This document shows positions 35,201 through 50,200 of a DNA stretch of 64,000 nt, piece after piece. Both the position numbers and the translations under genes were made by a program. The DNA is from Mactromeris polynyma (taxonomy: Eukaryota > Mollusca > Bivalvia > Venerida > Mactridae). A model generated the notes under the pieces. That model was not told the DNA's origin, made no database searches, and was given only the letters and a program-made list of their open reading frames with translations. The DNA lies in the NCBI GenBank assembly GCA_032209605.1, contig JASFXZ010000005.1:32411928-32475927 (forward strand). Direction: 5' to 3'. The stretch's first letter is position 1. Every line of letters begins with the position of its first letter.

Positions 35201-38200
35201 ATATATAACAATACAACAGTCCAATGTCTGGTTTAACATTTCCTGAACGTCGGCATCGATTATGTGAATGAATATAAATCGCATTAATGTTAATTTAAAC
35301 AAAGTACTGTGAGGTTAATGAATGATTCTTCTAGGTAAACAGCCGTTCTTATTTCAGTTTTTTGGCAGAAAAGGTTATGTCCATTTGCAAGATATCAACA
35401 AAATTTAAGTTAAAGTTCAATGTTATATCTTTATCTTTATCTTATCTGCAGTGCGTATTATTAGTAACCAGTCGCTTGAGTATATTTTTCTTTGTCAGTA
35501 TACCTACAGCTCGATTCTATTTAATGTTTTAATACGTGTCGAGCCTCTAGCGAATTAACAAAAGGAAAGGAAAACGACGGTCCTGCATAAAGTCTAAGCG
35601 AATTAATTACGCTACATGTAACATAAACAAATGTTCGGGCCAAACGTCTAACAGCATTAGAACGCCACACACTATGTATGTAATCACCGAAACGGTTACA
35701 GTTATAGACAATGAGTTCTCGATAATTTACAAACCTGGTTCTGTTAATGCGGGACATGGCTTTTGTTTCATTTGATTATCACACAGCAGATACTGCTGAA
35801 AATCAGTATTGTGTTGTAAACATGTTGTATTCTCAATCGGTTCACAGATTCCTGAAAACGGGAAAAATAACAATGTCTCAGGTATTCTTTTCAAACCATC
35901 TACCGATCAAAACCTGTCACTACATCATGAAAAAATTCTATGAAATAATCAACGTTACTTTGACATGTTGATACAATCTTTTGTCGATAATTAATGCGCT
36001 TGAATTATGAATGTCAAAGCTTAATGCAAAATCAAGAAAATATGCATCTAATAGCTTTTTAAAATTATGGAAAAATTACTTGCAGGTTAGCTGAGAGGTA
36101 TTCCTCATTCGATGGACAAAAATCGTAGAGTTTGGAAGCTGATTACTGTATGCATTAAACGTTTCATATTGATAACAACATTTACATTGGTATGCATTTA
36201 GTTTAACATTATTGTTATATAAAATGTAATGTAAGTTGTGTCTCATGACGTTTTCATCGTCTTGTTTATTGTACACACACCTGGTATTTAGGACTTCACA
36301 CAAATCATTTATTATACTAAAACTTGATATAGTCTATAAAATGTTATCATTAATATTTTAACAAGTGTTCAGCCTTGATAAGTCTGTAATCGTTCCCTCC
36401 AGTTGCTTTCCAGTTATGTCCCATCAAACAAAGTAACAAAGGGGAATACTTATCGTTCAGGACTGGGGAACTTTGATTGACATGTAAATGTAATGTAAAG
36501 ATTATGGCGAACATTCCGTGGGATACACATTGCGGTTATGATACATACCTGGGTGTGACATTGGAGGATATGCAGGTGTATCATCAGGCATCAACTATAA
36601 CGGTTATGGTACATACCTGGGTGTGACATTGGAGGATATGCGGGTGTGTCATCAGGCATCAACTATACCGGTTATGGTACATACCTGGGTGTGACATTGT
36701 AGGATATGCGGGTGTGTCATCAGGCATCAACTATAACGGTTATGGTACATACCTGGGTGTGACATTGGAGGATATGCGGGTGTGTCATCAGGCATCAACT
36801 ATAACGGTTATGGTACATACCTGGGTGTGACATTGGAGGATATGCAGGTGTATCATCAGGCATCAACTATAACGGTTATGGTACATACCTGGGTGTGACA
36901 TTGGAGGATATGCGGGTGTGTCATCAGGCATCAACTATACCGGTTATGGTACATACCTGGGTGTGACATTGGAGGATATGCGGGTGTGTCATCAGGCATC
37001 AACTATACCGGTTATGATACATACCTGGGTGTGACATTGTAGGATATGCGGGTGTGTCATCAGGCATCCACTATACCGGTTATGATACATACCTGGGTGT
37101 GACATTGTAGGATATGCGGGTGTGTCATCAGGCATCCACTATAATGGTTATGATACATACCTGGGTGTGACATTGTAGGATATGCGGGTGTGTCATCAGG
37201 CATCAACTATACCGGTTATGATACATACCTGGGTGTGACATTGTAGGATATGCGGGTGTGTCATCAGGCATCCACTATAATGGTTATGGTACATACCTGG
37301 GTGTGACATTGGAGGATATGCGGGTGTGTCATCAGGCATCAACTATACCGGTTATGATACATACCTGGGTGTGACATTGTAGGATATGCGGGTGTGTCAT
37401 CAGGCATCCACTATAATGGTTATGGTACATACCTGGGTGTGACATTGGAGGATATGCGGGTGTGTCACCAGGCATCCATTCACACTTCGGATCACCTAAT
37501 TCCTCTCCGTTTGTTCTCCCATCAAAATCAGAATCTTTTTTACACAACTCTTTCGACCATTTCTGAAAAGATTATCGTGGTTATCAATATCTATTTTTAG
37601 TATTACAATTCTTTGTACCCGCCATTCCTTGTCTTAGTCCTCCACCTCTCGTTCATGTCATGGAAGCCGTCAGTTATTTACGGGAGATCAAGTCAGTACT
37701 GGTTGTTAACGTTTGAAAGCTGGTTAGGTCCACAGACCGTCGAATCTAATTGAACTACTGGTGAAGGACGGAATAAACTTCAAACACAGCCAGCCCAATA
37801 TAAACCACAAGGAATAAATTGGCACTTTTAACAAAAATATACACGATAAATGTAGAAAAGATCATTAGACTAGATCAGCATATCATTTATTAGTTTGGCA
37901 CAACACAATTACTCCAAATGAGACGTCCACAGAAATGTACAACACAGAGGAGAGAGAATGCTCATTGCTATGGCGCTGATAAACTGCAGTAAAACCTTAC
38001 TTAAGGTAAGGTCACCCTAATGAGAATATAACTGTTGAATCATTAGGCCCAAATGTTTTTTTCTTTGCTATTTTATGACATTTCTTGTTTTACTGACTTT
38101 TTTAGCAAGAAAACTGATATAAAATTATAAAATATAAATTATATTAACAAAATTATTATATTCTAAAAAAATGCCATATTTGTCCAAAGTTTGATAATTC

Positions 38201-41200
38201 TGCATGGTAAAATTTAATACATGCATATTACATCATGTAATATGTTATCAAAGTAAAACTGGACGGTAAAAGTTTTTCATTTTGTTATATTTTGTTACAG
38301 AGGTGTTGAGGATAATTGTGATGTCCATTTTGTTAGAGTACTCATGTTATGTATGATTATGCTACCTTGAAAATTGGTATTTCTTATTGGGACTTAGAAA
38401 AATACGTCATTTACTGGAGTGTGTATGCATATGAAGTACCACCTATATTTTTTACAGAGCATATTATTATCGATGATATCACTAGCACTTTCCTTTTTAA
38501 GAAAAACACAAACAAATGATAAAATAGGCTCATTTTGAATTTTAAAAAATAATTTTATGCATAAAGAATATGGGTGGAATTTGTGACCCCTCAAAGCAAG
38601 TTGGTTTAATCTTAAAACTTGAAAATCTTTAAAACGGCACGGTAAATCTTTGTAATATTTTGCATTTAGTTCTCTCATGTGACCCAGAAACTCATGGAAA
38701 CAGTTTTGCTTTGCTCTTTATTCAACCTCGATATCAATATCTTACCATTGAGGTTTTACTGTATTGTCAAACAATGCGATCATTAACTAGGTGAATTTCA
38801 AACTTTGAAAACGATAGTCATAGCACGTTAGAAATGACAGGGTTGCAATAATCTAATTGATTTGTAAATTATACTTCGTTTTGTATGTGACCTTGATTTC
38901 CTTCCATGCAAACACTGAATGTTGGAATGAATGCCACATTGCCTGTAGAATCGTTCCCGTCATGCGTAAATGACCAAACGACAAAGAAGTTCGAGGGAAA
39001 ACTTTGTAAGACAGCATATAATTCTCTTGCCGCATATAGCTCACATATATGTTATATACGTGGTTTGAGCTCTACACGTTCTTACAGAGCTTAAGGCGTA
39101 GTCCTGATTACAAGGATCATTATTTGATTAAACTACATGTTATATCCATGCCAGTCTTGTGTTATCATAATAACGTTCATTGCAGATATTTGAAAATAAT
39201 ATTTTGCCAGCGTTTGTGCTTCTGCTGAGTAAGCAAACAACACATTCGAGGATCCATGCGAACTACACCAACTGAAACAATAAAGATACTAAATCACAGG
39301 GGTTCCATTTGACCTTTGAGCGCTGTGATTTCCAGTAAGCCACATTCCGACATCCAGGATGTAGGCTGAATGGTAATGTTTTCTTTAAATTATAAGTACA
39401 TTAATTTTGTAATTTGACTATAAAATGGTAAAGTCAAGTCAAACGGTAAAATGAGCCTTGAGATTCAGCACCTAGTGGAACCCCTGAATTGTGTAAAATA
39501 TATAGTAAGGCACATTCACATGATATTTATTTAATACACCACAATAAATGCATTCTTGTTGTGGTTCTGTATGTGTTTGTATTCATTCGCCCATTGGATC
39601 AAATTGACAGACAGATTCCATTGAGATAATAATGTGAATTTACAGGCAGGAAAATTCCTACACTTCCATGACTGATTTGTTTCTATTCTGATAAAAACAA
39701 AACATTCGTTGGCAAAAAATATGAATGAAATTGTAGAACGCATAAAAACTGGTTATCATAAAAGCTCACTTTTATGATTTCAGCTCAAAAACACACGTTC
39801 ACAGGAATTATACCATTGGGTTAAATTGTTAAAACGTGTTAAGACGAGATGTAAAATAAGATTAATATTTCTTTGAAATCATGGTTTAATGTCTGAAAAC
39901 AGCAGGTAGTATGTTTATGATGGAGAATGAAAGTGCAAACACGCCTTATATCCCCGTGATAACTGGTATTTACGGAAGACCGGTGGTGACATTTACCACT
40001 TCATCTCCTAGTAAATTCACGATTTCCACTTCACGAATTCAATTGATGGAATTGTGAATTCGTGAAGTTGAAATCGTGAATTCGTAAAGTGGAAAGTGGA
40101 CTTCTCAAAGAGATAAATAATGAAGTATGGATGTCAACATAATTTGTGAAATTGAAATCGTGAATTCATAGAACGGAAATCTTGAAATAAAAACTTTCTA
40201 GACGTTGCACAAATTACGTAGTTCATTTTGTCTTCAGGAAATATCCGTGTACAGTGTAATTATTCCTTTCGGTCAAACGTTCAGTAATTAAAGCATATAA
40301 ACTAAACAGTTTTAGTATGGCTGCTCAGAGTAAAGACCCATAAAAACCAATGGCAAATTTTGTGAGACTGTGGTAGTTTGATAAAGGTCATCTATCGGGG
40401 TAATATTCTGTGAAAAAAAAACAGTCGGCAAAGTTCACAGTAAAACAATAGATAAATAAGGAAGTCTCCTACAGCGGAGTAAATTTTACCAATAGGTTGG
40501 AGGGGAGAGGCTGCGTGTTATATGAAGATTTACTTTACTGCAGAAAAAACTACGAACAAAACACCAAGCGGAATGGAGGTTTTGTCTACCGTATCGGTCG
40601 TGCACTGTGACAAAACGTCAAGAGGGTTCCCCCACCTTGTAGATGTAAAAACTGAACATAGATGAATACAACAATATACAATTGAAGCCAGTCAAATATG
40701 TACTCGATTACCTTTCAGAAACCACGTCGCCGTTTTATGTGACAGAGCATGTCATTTTTCGTCCGCAACCAAACGCACAATGTTCGTTCTTGACGCTTCA
40801 CTCCAGCACATAGCATAGTTAAAACCGAGTGCGTACGGAGGGTTCTGACGGTGCCAGAAAAATAGTTACATCATCTGATCACAGCACGGTGAAGAACTCA
40901 GTTAACAAAAGAACACGAAGTGATGAAGACGCTTGTGGTGTATTGTAGGTTAATTAATTGTTCTTATACTGAACAATAAATTTGTAATGAGCCGGAACAT
41001 TTATTGCATCCGCATGTTATGTTGTTTTAAATCGTGCATTTTATATGAGTATGTTGTAAATGAAACATAGTTTATGACCAGTGGCTTGAAGACAACAATA
41101 GTATTATTTACGGCATGAATGGCATTCTGCAATTGGCCACAACACACGCCCGTCCATGTGGATCAACACAGATAAGATGTAAATGAAGTATACTGTACTT

Positions 41201-44200
41201 GTGGGATGTCTAACTTGTTGCAACACTTGATAACTTCAAGATAGGAACAAGGAAGGACGAGTTTTCACACACCGGTACTGTTATAAGGAGAACTAAAATG
41301 CACAATGCTTATTATTTGCTATTTCAATAGTTACAGTGATAGAAGGTTCAGTTAGGTTCAGAAAACGCCTAAGATCTTCAAGTCTCGACAAAGTAAATAC
41401 AAATAAATACTGAACTCGAGCAAGACATACCACATAAAACGTGCACAGCTCCCTCTCAAAAAACAGGTGGCACAAAAACGTACAAAGAGACTTCAGACAC
41501 CAGATAGAAAGTGAAGTTAGGCTTAAAAGAGTTCAGAAAAGTAAACTGTACAAAGAGACTTCAGGGCAGACGGGTCACTTCAGGGCAGACGGGTCACTTC
41601 CGGGCAGACTGGTCACTTCCGGGCAGACGGGTCACTTCAGGGCAGACGGGTCACTTCCGGGCAGACGGGTCACTTCCGGGCAGACTGGTCACTTCAGGGC
41701 AGACGGGTCACTTCATGGCAGACTGGTCACTTCATGGCAGACTGGTCACTTCAGGGCAGACTGGTCACTTCATGGCAGACTGGTCACTTCAGGGCAGACT
41801 GGTCACTTCATGGCAGACTGGTCACTGTATTGGTTTTGTAATAGATAGAAATATAAGTAAATGATTGTTTGTCAGCATATGATAACGGGCTATTTCAAAG
41901 CTGGTGCACGGAATTAATGGTGTTATCGCTTCAATAATTCTAAAATGTTCCAATGCGCTTCGAAATCAGGTACGGTTCCAGTTTATCCAGTTACTTTATT
42001 GATACATTCCAACAACAACAATACCAGATAAAACTGATGCAATTGAGTATCTTTCTCATTGTTTGTAGTTCACTTTCAGCAGTATCAAGATTTGCTTCAA
42101 ACTTATAAATTATTCTTTTGTAACACATTGCCCTACACACAAGAGCGCAGATAAAATCAGATAGATTCTGGAAATATAATAATTTCAATGATACAAACAT
42201 AAGTAGATTGCACATTTTGGAATTATGTCGCTTTGGGAGTATTAACTTTCACAGAAACGTGGTATTCTAATCTAGAATCCTTAAATTAACGAATTATCTT
42301 GGACGAGAAATTGTGAAATCGAAAAAAAGAGAACATTCATACGCGCTGCAATATATAGATTGGTTTAATGAAATAAACGTCCTGTTTAGTATGTACGTAT
42401 GTTATTGTACTGAGGAGATTAGTTTGTTACAGCAACAATTTGATTCTGTAAGAATTGTACTGTTGTGTGAAACGGAAGGCAGCAAAGATGAAGATGTTTT
42501 AATGCTGCATGTGATAAACTAGAAAACATGAGCTACAAAGTCATTGTACGACAAATAAGGTATCCACTAACCCTTTCTTACCAGACACGACTATTGATGT
42601 ACTAATTGAAGGGAATTACCATTAACTGGTCCTGCGTTTTAATCCTGACCATGTCATATCAAAGACGTGAAAAATGGTAACCGTAACTTGTAATCTTGTT
42701 TTTTGTTCAACACTTCAAAAATGTGTTTTTAATTTTGAGATGGTCTTATCATTGAAGTGATTTTTAAGTGAGGTTTTACCGTACATGTTTACGACACAAA
42801 CAAAACTATAATTGTACATGTGAACTAAACGGTAATGAATACACCACGATGGAAAACAATTCATTATGTGCAAATGGGAAGATATAATAGATTAACTTAT
42901 CTCTGTTTTCCATGTTTTAACACAATCCCACCAAACTTAATCACGAATTTGCATACTCAATGGAGTATGTATGACTGGTATATTTACTGTCAAAGATAGC
43001 GAAAGTTTTAATTGGGAACAGCAAACAAATAACGACATGTTAATCTACATCTCAGAATTTATTCCGGTAACATTTTATCTCATCCCTGACACAATGTCGG
43101 CAAAGATTACATTCAGAAATCTGTCGGGAATAATATAAAATAACGAATGCATCGAAACAATAGTGCAATTGTGTTTTTAACAAAAGGCAAAACGGTGAAC
43201 AGACTGCACTTTGTCGCAGTTCCCCGGCTTCAAGAAAAAAACCACATGTTTGCTCTGGAAACATCGCAAAAACGTTGGGTTACCAAAGTATCAATAGAGA
43301 AAATTACATATTCTCTAACTTGAACCGAGAATAATTGCATGCACGTTTTTGATCGATCAATCATGATCTACAAGAATATATAAATGCCATCATGATGACT
43401 GATATGTATAGTTAAAAAACAAATAACAACAACATAAAATGCATCCGCATTCATCGGTTAAATAAAATAATTTTGACAAAAAAATCAAAAAAAAATCTCA
43501 CAATTATTATTTCTATCCTTTCATTGAATACAGATGGACGAGAGACAATGTTTTAGATTTCAATGGAAAGTAGCAGTAAATATGGTAGGCCAAACACCGG
43601 GTATATTTACCCGAGAACAGTTGTAAACATAATGCGAGGTGGTCAGCCATGTAAGCATGTTTGTAAAATATTGACACCAATAGGCATAGTGTACACATTA
43701 ACGGTATTCTCGACCAATTTCGAATCCACAATACGTATGCGATACTGATCGTTTTGCCAATCATGTGATATTTGAGATGATTAGCAGAAAGTAAAGGCGA
43801 TGTTTTAATGTACTTCATCGTATATCACTCACAGAACGGCAAGTTGAAAAGTTCATAGCGTAGAAGTGGTAATGGTGTATTCGAACACAACATATAAACA
43901 AACTTGACGATATAAAACAGATTAAACAGGCGATGATTGTTGATCATTGACCCTAACATAGTATGAACAGTGATCTATCTCTCCTAATAGCTGATTATAA
44001 TCTTTATCAAATATTTTGTAAGATATCATGGAAATTCTAGGTAAATTAACTTAAAAGTATCTTGTTATCATATCAATATTTATTTTATAGTATTGTAAGT
44101 CAGTGCTTTAATCAATGCTGATTATGTAAATAATTCAAATTTGCTGGTGAATTCACTGGTTCCATTTGTCTTACTTTGTATTCTTCTTATTCTTTCACAT

Positions 44201-47200
44201 CTATTTCTAATGTTTGTTCCATTCTTACGAATATCAAGGAAACAGACAAAACACATACGTTCCATTGCCGGTATTCTGTACAAGAAATATATCCAATTAA
44301 TGCAAATAGTATTGTAAGGTTCAGAACGTATTCATCTGTTTCGTTCCCGCATCGTAACGGCTGCATATTATTGTATGGATAAAGTCTATGAAATCAGTCC
44401 CTCTAAATTGTCTTTAATTGATTTATGGTCGGCCAGACCATTCCTTGTATTACTATTCCCATGCATGTTTACCCTTGCACCTCCTCAGTGCTAAACGATT
44501 TATAGACTATTGTTGTCTCGGGGATCTGTGTGGGGAGGCATTGTCTTAGCGTTACATGTAACAACTTATTCTCTCATTGATTCAGAAGCTATTTATGATT
44601 TTTGAACTGAAGGGTGATGCATTTCTGTATTTTCTTTTTTTGTTTCGGTGAAAACTGAACAAAATATGAGCATGGTACATGTACTTTAAAATAGCAAAAA
44701 AATGGTGTCAGATCAAAAATGTTAAAGTTCAATTCTATTTGCTCTTCCTAATACTAGAGATATATAAAACGTCAGTCGAATTGTGTAGGCAATGTTATAT
44801 TCAGCCGACACAGCCTGATACATTGTTTATGGCATTCATAAATTTATTTGTCTAATTATTTAGACAAAGTCTAAAGAGTTTATGCAAAGCATATCAAGCA
44901 TGTAAACGATACACTACATAGCTTTCCTTTTGATATCCCTCAAAATTCAAGTGTTTGTATCCACTAGCTTCACATTTTTACTCCAGAACAATTTTACCGA
45001 AATAACATCTGGAATGTTAAATACCACGAACAGAAAACAGAACAGAAAATGTAATATCTGGATAAACCTACGATGGAATTCTGTCACAATTAAATAACAT
45101 CTGTCATTACTAACTTATACTTTGATATCGAGTGGGATATCCTTGTTTTACATGCACCAATTGGCGGGGCTATTCACAATAATATACAATAAAACCTAAA
45201 TAATAAGACCACATTTGTGACCCTTCAAAACTGGTATTTTTACTGAGGTTGTCTTAACATTGAGGTTAGATAAAGAGTAAAACAGTAAAAAATGGACTTG
45301 AATTTTTTTTTCTTAATTTTGAGGTGGTCTTGATATTGAGGTAGTCTTAAAGCGAGGTATTACTGTACAGTAATGCCACTTCAATAAGGAGAAGCTTTCA
45401 AGGGTACAAAGGATGATCTTATTATTGAGGTTTTAGTGTATTTTATATAAAAGGTAACTACATATGTAGCACTCTCATAAAGCTGGATATATATTGATGC
45501 ACACATATCATTGTGGAATGTTAAAATATACCAGACCACGTCAGAATACGTCAGATTTCATATTTACGAAACAGTGAATGATTAACAAGATATAGAGAAA
45601 CACACACGAGTTGATATTGTCAATTAGATAAGACAGAATGGTATAGATAAAAGTGAACCTCTTGCAGTGAATCAAGCCTCTGTTGAACTAACATTTTTAA
45701 ACAGATTTTTTAAATACAAAGTTTCTTCGATACTGAACATGCAGCAGTTAACGATAAGGTATATGCTTCGATAAGGACGAAACGATTTGCAGACTAAATT
45801 GATATATGTAATTAGAATTGCGCTTATGCTACATTGATAGTACGTTATATTTCGAAATGAATCCGTGTCGATAGAATATACAATGTATGGCTCGCTATTT
45901 TGTTTATTTTCTTGACCTACACGTCTTATATTACCCTGCCGTTTTCATCTGTGTATTTTAAAGACATCCATCGCTCTATACACACGTCACAAATTCAAGT
46001 GAAAAAATAGTTTCTCTTTACGAAAATACCACACTAAATTATTGAATTGTGGAGAATGATAAACGATCATCTATGTGATGACAATAATCAATACATGAGA
46101 TGGCTTATATGATGATACATTACTGTAGATTACTGCTTAAACATAGCTACATCACGAATGTATCTACTTTCGCTAAATTGTACCCGGAACTGTGAACATA
46201 TGCATGTAGCGCCAATTAATCTTGATGTAAAACCCGACTGAGTTTGCGAAATAACATACTCTAGTTTTAACCTGACTGTACCTTTAAGGCTAAACTTAAA
46301 TGTATTAACAAATGTATATACTTATACAGCATGGTGTCGCATTACCCCGATTGCCTACAGCAAGATAAAACTGATTGAGAATGCCAGTGTTGTAATACAG
46401 GAAGGCGATACAGGAAGATAAATATCATTTTTATTAGTCCATGTTGCATTGATCTGAGAAAATTTTATGTTAAACAATATAATTACATTAGTACAAATAT
46501 ATGTAAATTCTTGGAAATATTACAAAAGATGAATTAAGATTAGTTATGCAAATGAGCAATCTATTACAAGGAAACTTATCTGTTAGAAATAATGCATTAC
46601 TGTACATAAACTGGTGTATTTCTGATGGTCATCTTCGTCGGTGATTAACTTTTTCATAACTTATATAATGCTATATGAGTGCTATACGTATGTTCCATAT
46701 ACAAACGTGTGGCCACTTTTAATATGTATGTGTGATAAGTGTTATGTGTGTATATGCATTAACATTCTTTGTATAGATGATTGTACTGTGAATAGATTAA
46801 ATAGAATATGTGCTCTGTTTTATATCTTATCTGGAATATGCTACTATATACTATTTTGTTATATTCGAACTAAAATATTCAAAGCCGTCTGATAAAGGTA
46901 GATAAATTTATACTTAACTTTATACAAACTTCAGCGTTTTATGTAAGTGAACGTTTTTTATGACACATTAATGTATATACATGTTTTATGAGAGTGATAC
47001 ATGCCATCTTCGCTTATGTAATCCAGTTATCATTTTGGCATATACGACCTCTTGGCTTCGACCAGTGATAGGCCCTATGTTGGGTTTTGCAATAAATGCC
47101 ACTGATTTATGTGTTGTGTACACCATATGTTTATTTTCATTGATAACACTTATGCTTCTGTTTCATTCCATCTAAAAAAATATTGCAATATCGTATAATT

Positions 47201-50200
47201 ATTTGTTTTTTTTAGAACTAATATTTATATATTATGTCAAACTCAGAGATAAAATCTGCATTGGCGTATATCGGTGCCTCTCGGCTTTTTCGTATCAAAA
47301 TAATTATTCTTAAAATGTGAAGAATTTTAAATACAAATGCTACATTTTAAATATACGACAAACCCCTGCATTGTTGTCGAGTATATACTTTTAAATGCAT
47401 GTCTACGAAACAAACGAAGATCACTGTCCTATGTATCAAATAAAAGACTTAATCAGGGAGGCGCAGTGGTCGAGGGGTAGAGCGCCTGATTCCAGATCCG
47501 AATGTCGTGAGTTATAGCTCCGCTATGAGCGGGCCCGGGTTTGATCACGAACTTCAAAATCCTTCAATTTGGCGCGAGTACTGGTTGGTAGTCAGGAAGC
47601 AGCCATCGAGAGTGACTAGTATCAGTTGTAAGAACTTGTTTCACAATCGATGTAAAATAAATAAGTTTAAACTAAATAAAAGACTGAGACGTTTGAAGTG
47701 GAAAGTCTGTAGTGTTTAAATGCTAGACAGACTAGTTACTTAATAATAAACATTTTAAAGTACATTCATTTCGTTGTTGATGCATTTGTGGTTCTTGTAC
47801 TTGCGTCAATTACCTAGCGAATGCAACACGCAGACAATCCTTTGTTAATTTGAACTGTGGTTTTCATTATTTCATCGCTCATACGTACATATCATAAAGT
47901 TTGTGTAAATTTACGAAATCAAATGGTTGAATAGCAACGAAGAATTGCCCGAGATATCCCGAATGTAGGAAGCGTCTGATACTTTTCAAGAGTAGTATGC
48001 AAAAAACACATGATAAGGAATCATCAATTAGAAGACCAATTACGTAACAAGCATAACACACAGCCAGTGTGACGTGTCAAGCATATAATTTATTATGTAC
48101 GCTGTGAAAACAAATTGTTTGATAATGAGGAATTTTCTGATAGAAAACAGATCTGACATTCGTTTACATACCACCAGAGTTTGAACCTACATTGCCAGAC
48201 TATAAGAACGAAGTCTTTATAAAAATTAAGGTTTCTTGATGTGAGAGAAAAAATCCACCACCATACTGCTGAGAGCGTGCATTGTGTCAGTGAGGACTGT
48301 AAGTCTCCAGCCGATGTCGAGAATGCGTTGTAAGTGTGAAAATTTGTCTGGTGAAATGTGTCTGTTTAAACGATAAGGCACATCGCTATGTTCAAATTTG
48401 CATGCTGATTTTGTTATGACAACACGAAGTCGCTTTAAAATGGCGTGGTATGATGTAGGTCTGATATATTTCCATCCAGTAAGTTATCATATTGCAGCAT
48501 TTAAAATTCTCTAGTACACGTAGTCTAGTGGTCTAAAATGAGTTTTGAATGCGTTCGTTATTTGTACAAATAAGCGAGTGTATTTCTTGTGTCCTAGGCG
48601 GAATGCAACGATCGAGTCCGAGCAGGTACTTCGAGTCGCAAACCGGAATCACTGCAATGAGCATGCGCAGTAACTGTGACGTAAGCACAACTTCCGCCTC
48701 ATCGGTCGTGACGAGTGTTATAAATCTGAACATACATGTTTAGCCTTTTAAGATTTTTTGTGTGATTTATTTTTAGATGCTAATTATATGTATTAAATTT
48801 GATATAACATCAAAAGTATTAAGGGTGATGAAACGATAAAGTTGATCATATTCATTTGTTTTTTTTGTCGAGAATGGATTTTTATCTGCCTCTTTCATCT
48901 TCTGTTTAGGTTCTACTTTGAAGTCCAATTTGATAATAATGGTGATAAGTATGACATAATCTTCTGTCGTATTTTTATTTTAGTATTCTCAAGAAGTGAG
49001 TCTACTCACATTTATGATTAAGTATAATGCATGTAACTACTTTATGGCTCAAGCAACATCAGTGGCATAACAATTATGACATTAATAACAAAACATTTAT
49101 CTAAATTGTACACAAGGCGACAATATATAGCACGTTCACATCTTCAACATTGTAAGGTACTTAAATGATAAGTTCAGCTTACTTTTTAAATGTAGCCTAT
49201 ATATTTGTCGAACAGCCGTCGTTTTTAGACACATTGAATAGTTTGTATCATTTGCTTCATGATGTTTTACATACAGAAAGAGAACAAATCGCAGATATTG
49301 ACTTATTGGATCATGGGGTAGTTTCTGTATATTAATGAGAAAGCAAATACCATTTCAGTCGCTCCATTCCCAACTTTCCAATATATGTTTCGCAAAAGTA
49401 ATCTCCCTTGCTATATCGATAATACGACTTCCTAATATTGCGATTGCTTCCCTTTACATCTACAACTAAGTGGTGGAATGTATTTTAATGTCTGCTGTCC
49501 GCTCAGTCAAACATTACTTCATTACATATCGATATGTATTCCGGTACATACACAAGTAACAACCATGCACAAGGAGAAGTAGAGGTCGAGGGTTATGGCG
49601 CCTGATTCCTGATCCATAAGACGTGAGTTCGAACCCTTTTAATCGGGCTTTAATGACGAACTTCAAAACCCTACATTTGGCACGCGAACTAGTCAGTAAC
49701 TCAGGCAACAGTCACCGAGAGTGATTGCTATAACTCGTAAGAACTTATTTCACAATTAACTTAATGGACTTGTAATCCAGGGGTCGCAGGTTCGATTCCC
49801 CGTTCCATCACTGACCGTACTAACAGTCTTTCGGACGAGACTTTAAAAACCGAAGTCCCGTGTATGATGCTTTACATCGAGCACGTAAAAGAACCAGGGG
49901 TGCTTCTGGAACAAGGGCATCTCCTGTATCATGCACCATCCTCCAAAAATCTAATATGATTAACATTCTTCCGGAGGCGTCGCCCATATGGGAAACCGGT
50001 GGCGACGATAAATAAACGCAAATACAACACAATTAATGTGAAATAATTATGTGTAAACTAATCACATACATTTACAAACATTCGTTGTTTGTTCAAATTA
50101 ATCTAACTAAGTATCGGCCACGTCACCTTTTGATATTGAATCTCGTTTATAAAATGATTGTAGCAAGATAATTGTAATGAGCTTGCACCGAAACAACAGA

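Noticed and set aside
41441..41864. Overlapping ORFs with SGQTGHFRADGSLPGR-like repeats
   Set aside because: The 19-bp array cycles through all frames, so three-unit periodic ORFs arise automatically.
49758..49810. tRNA 3' half
   Set aside because: There is no 5' half or matching acceptor stem, and SINE-type sequence follows.
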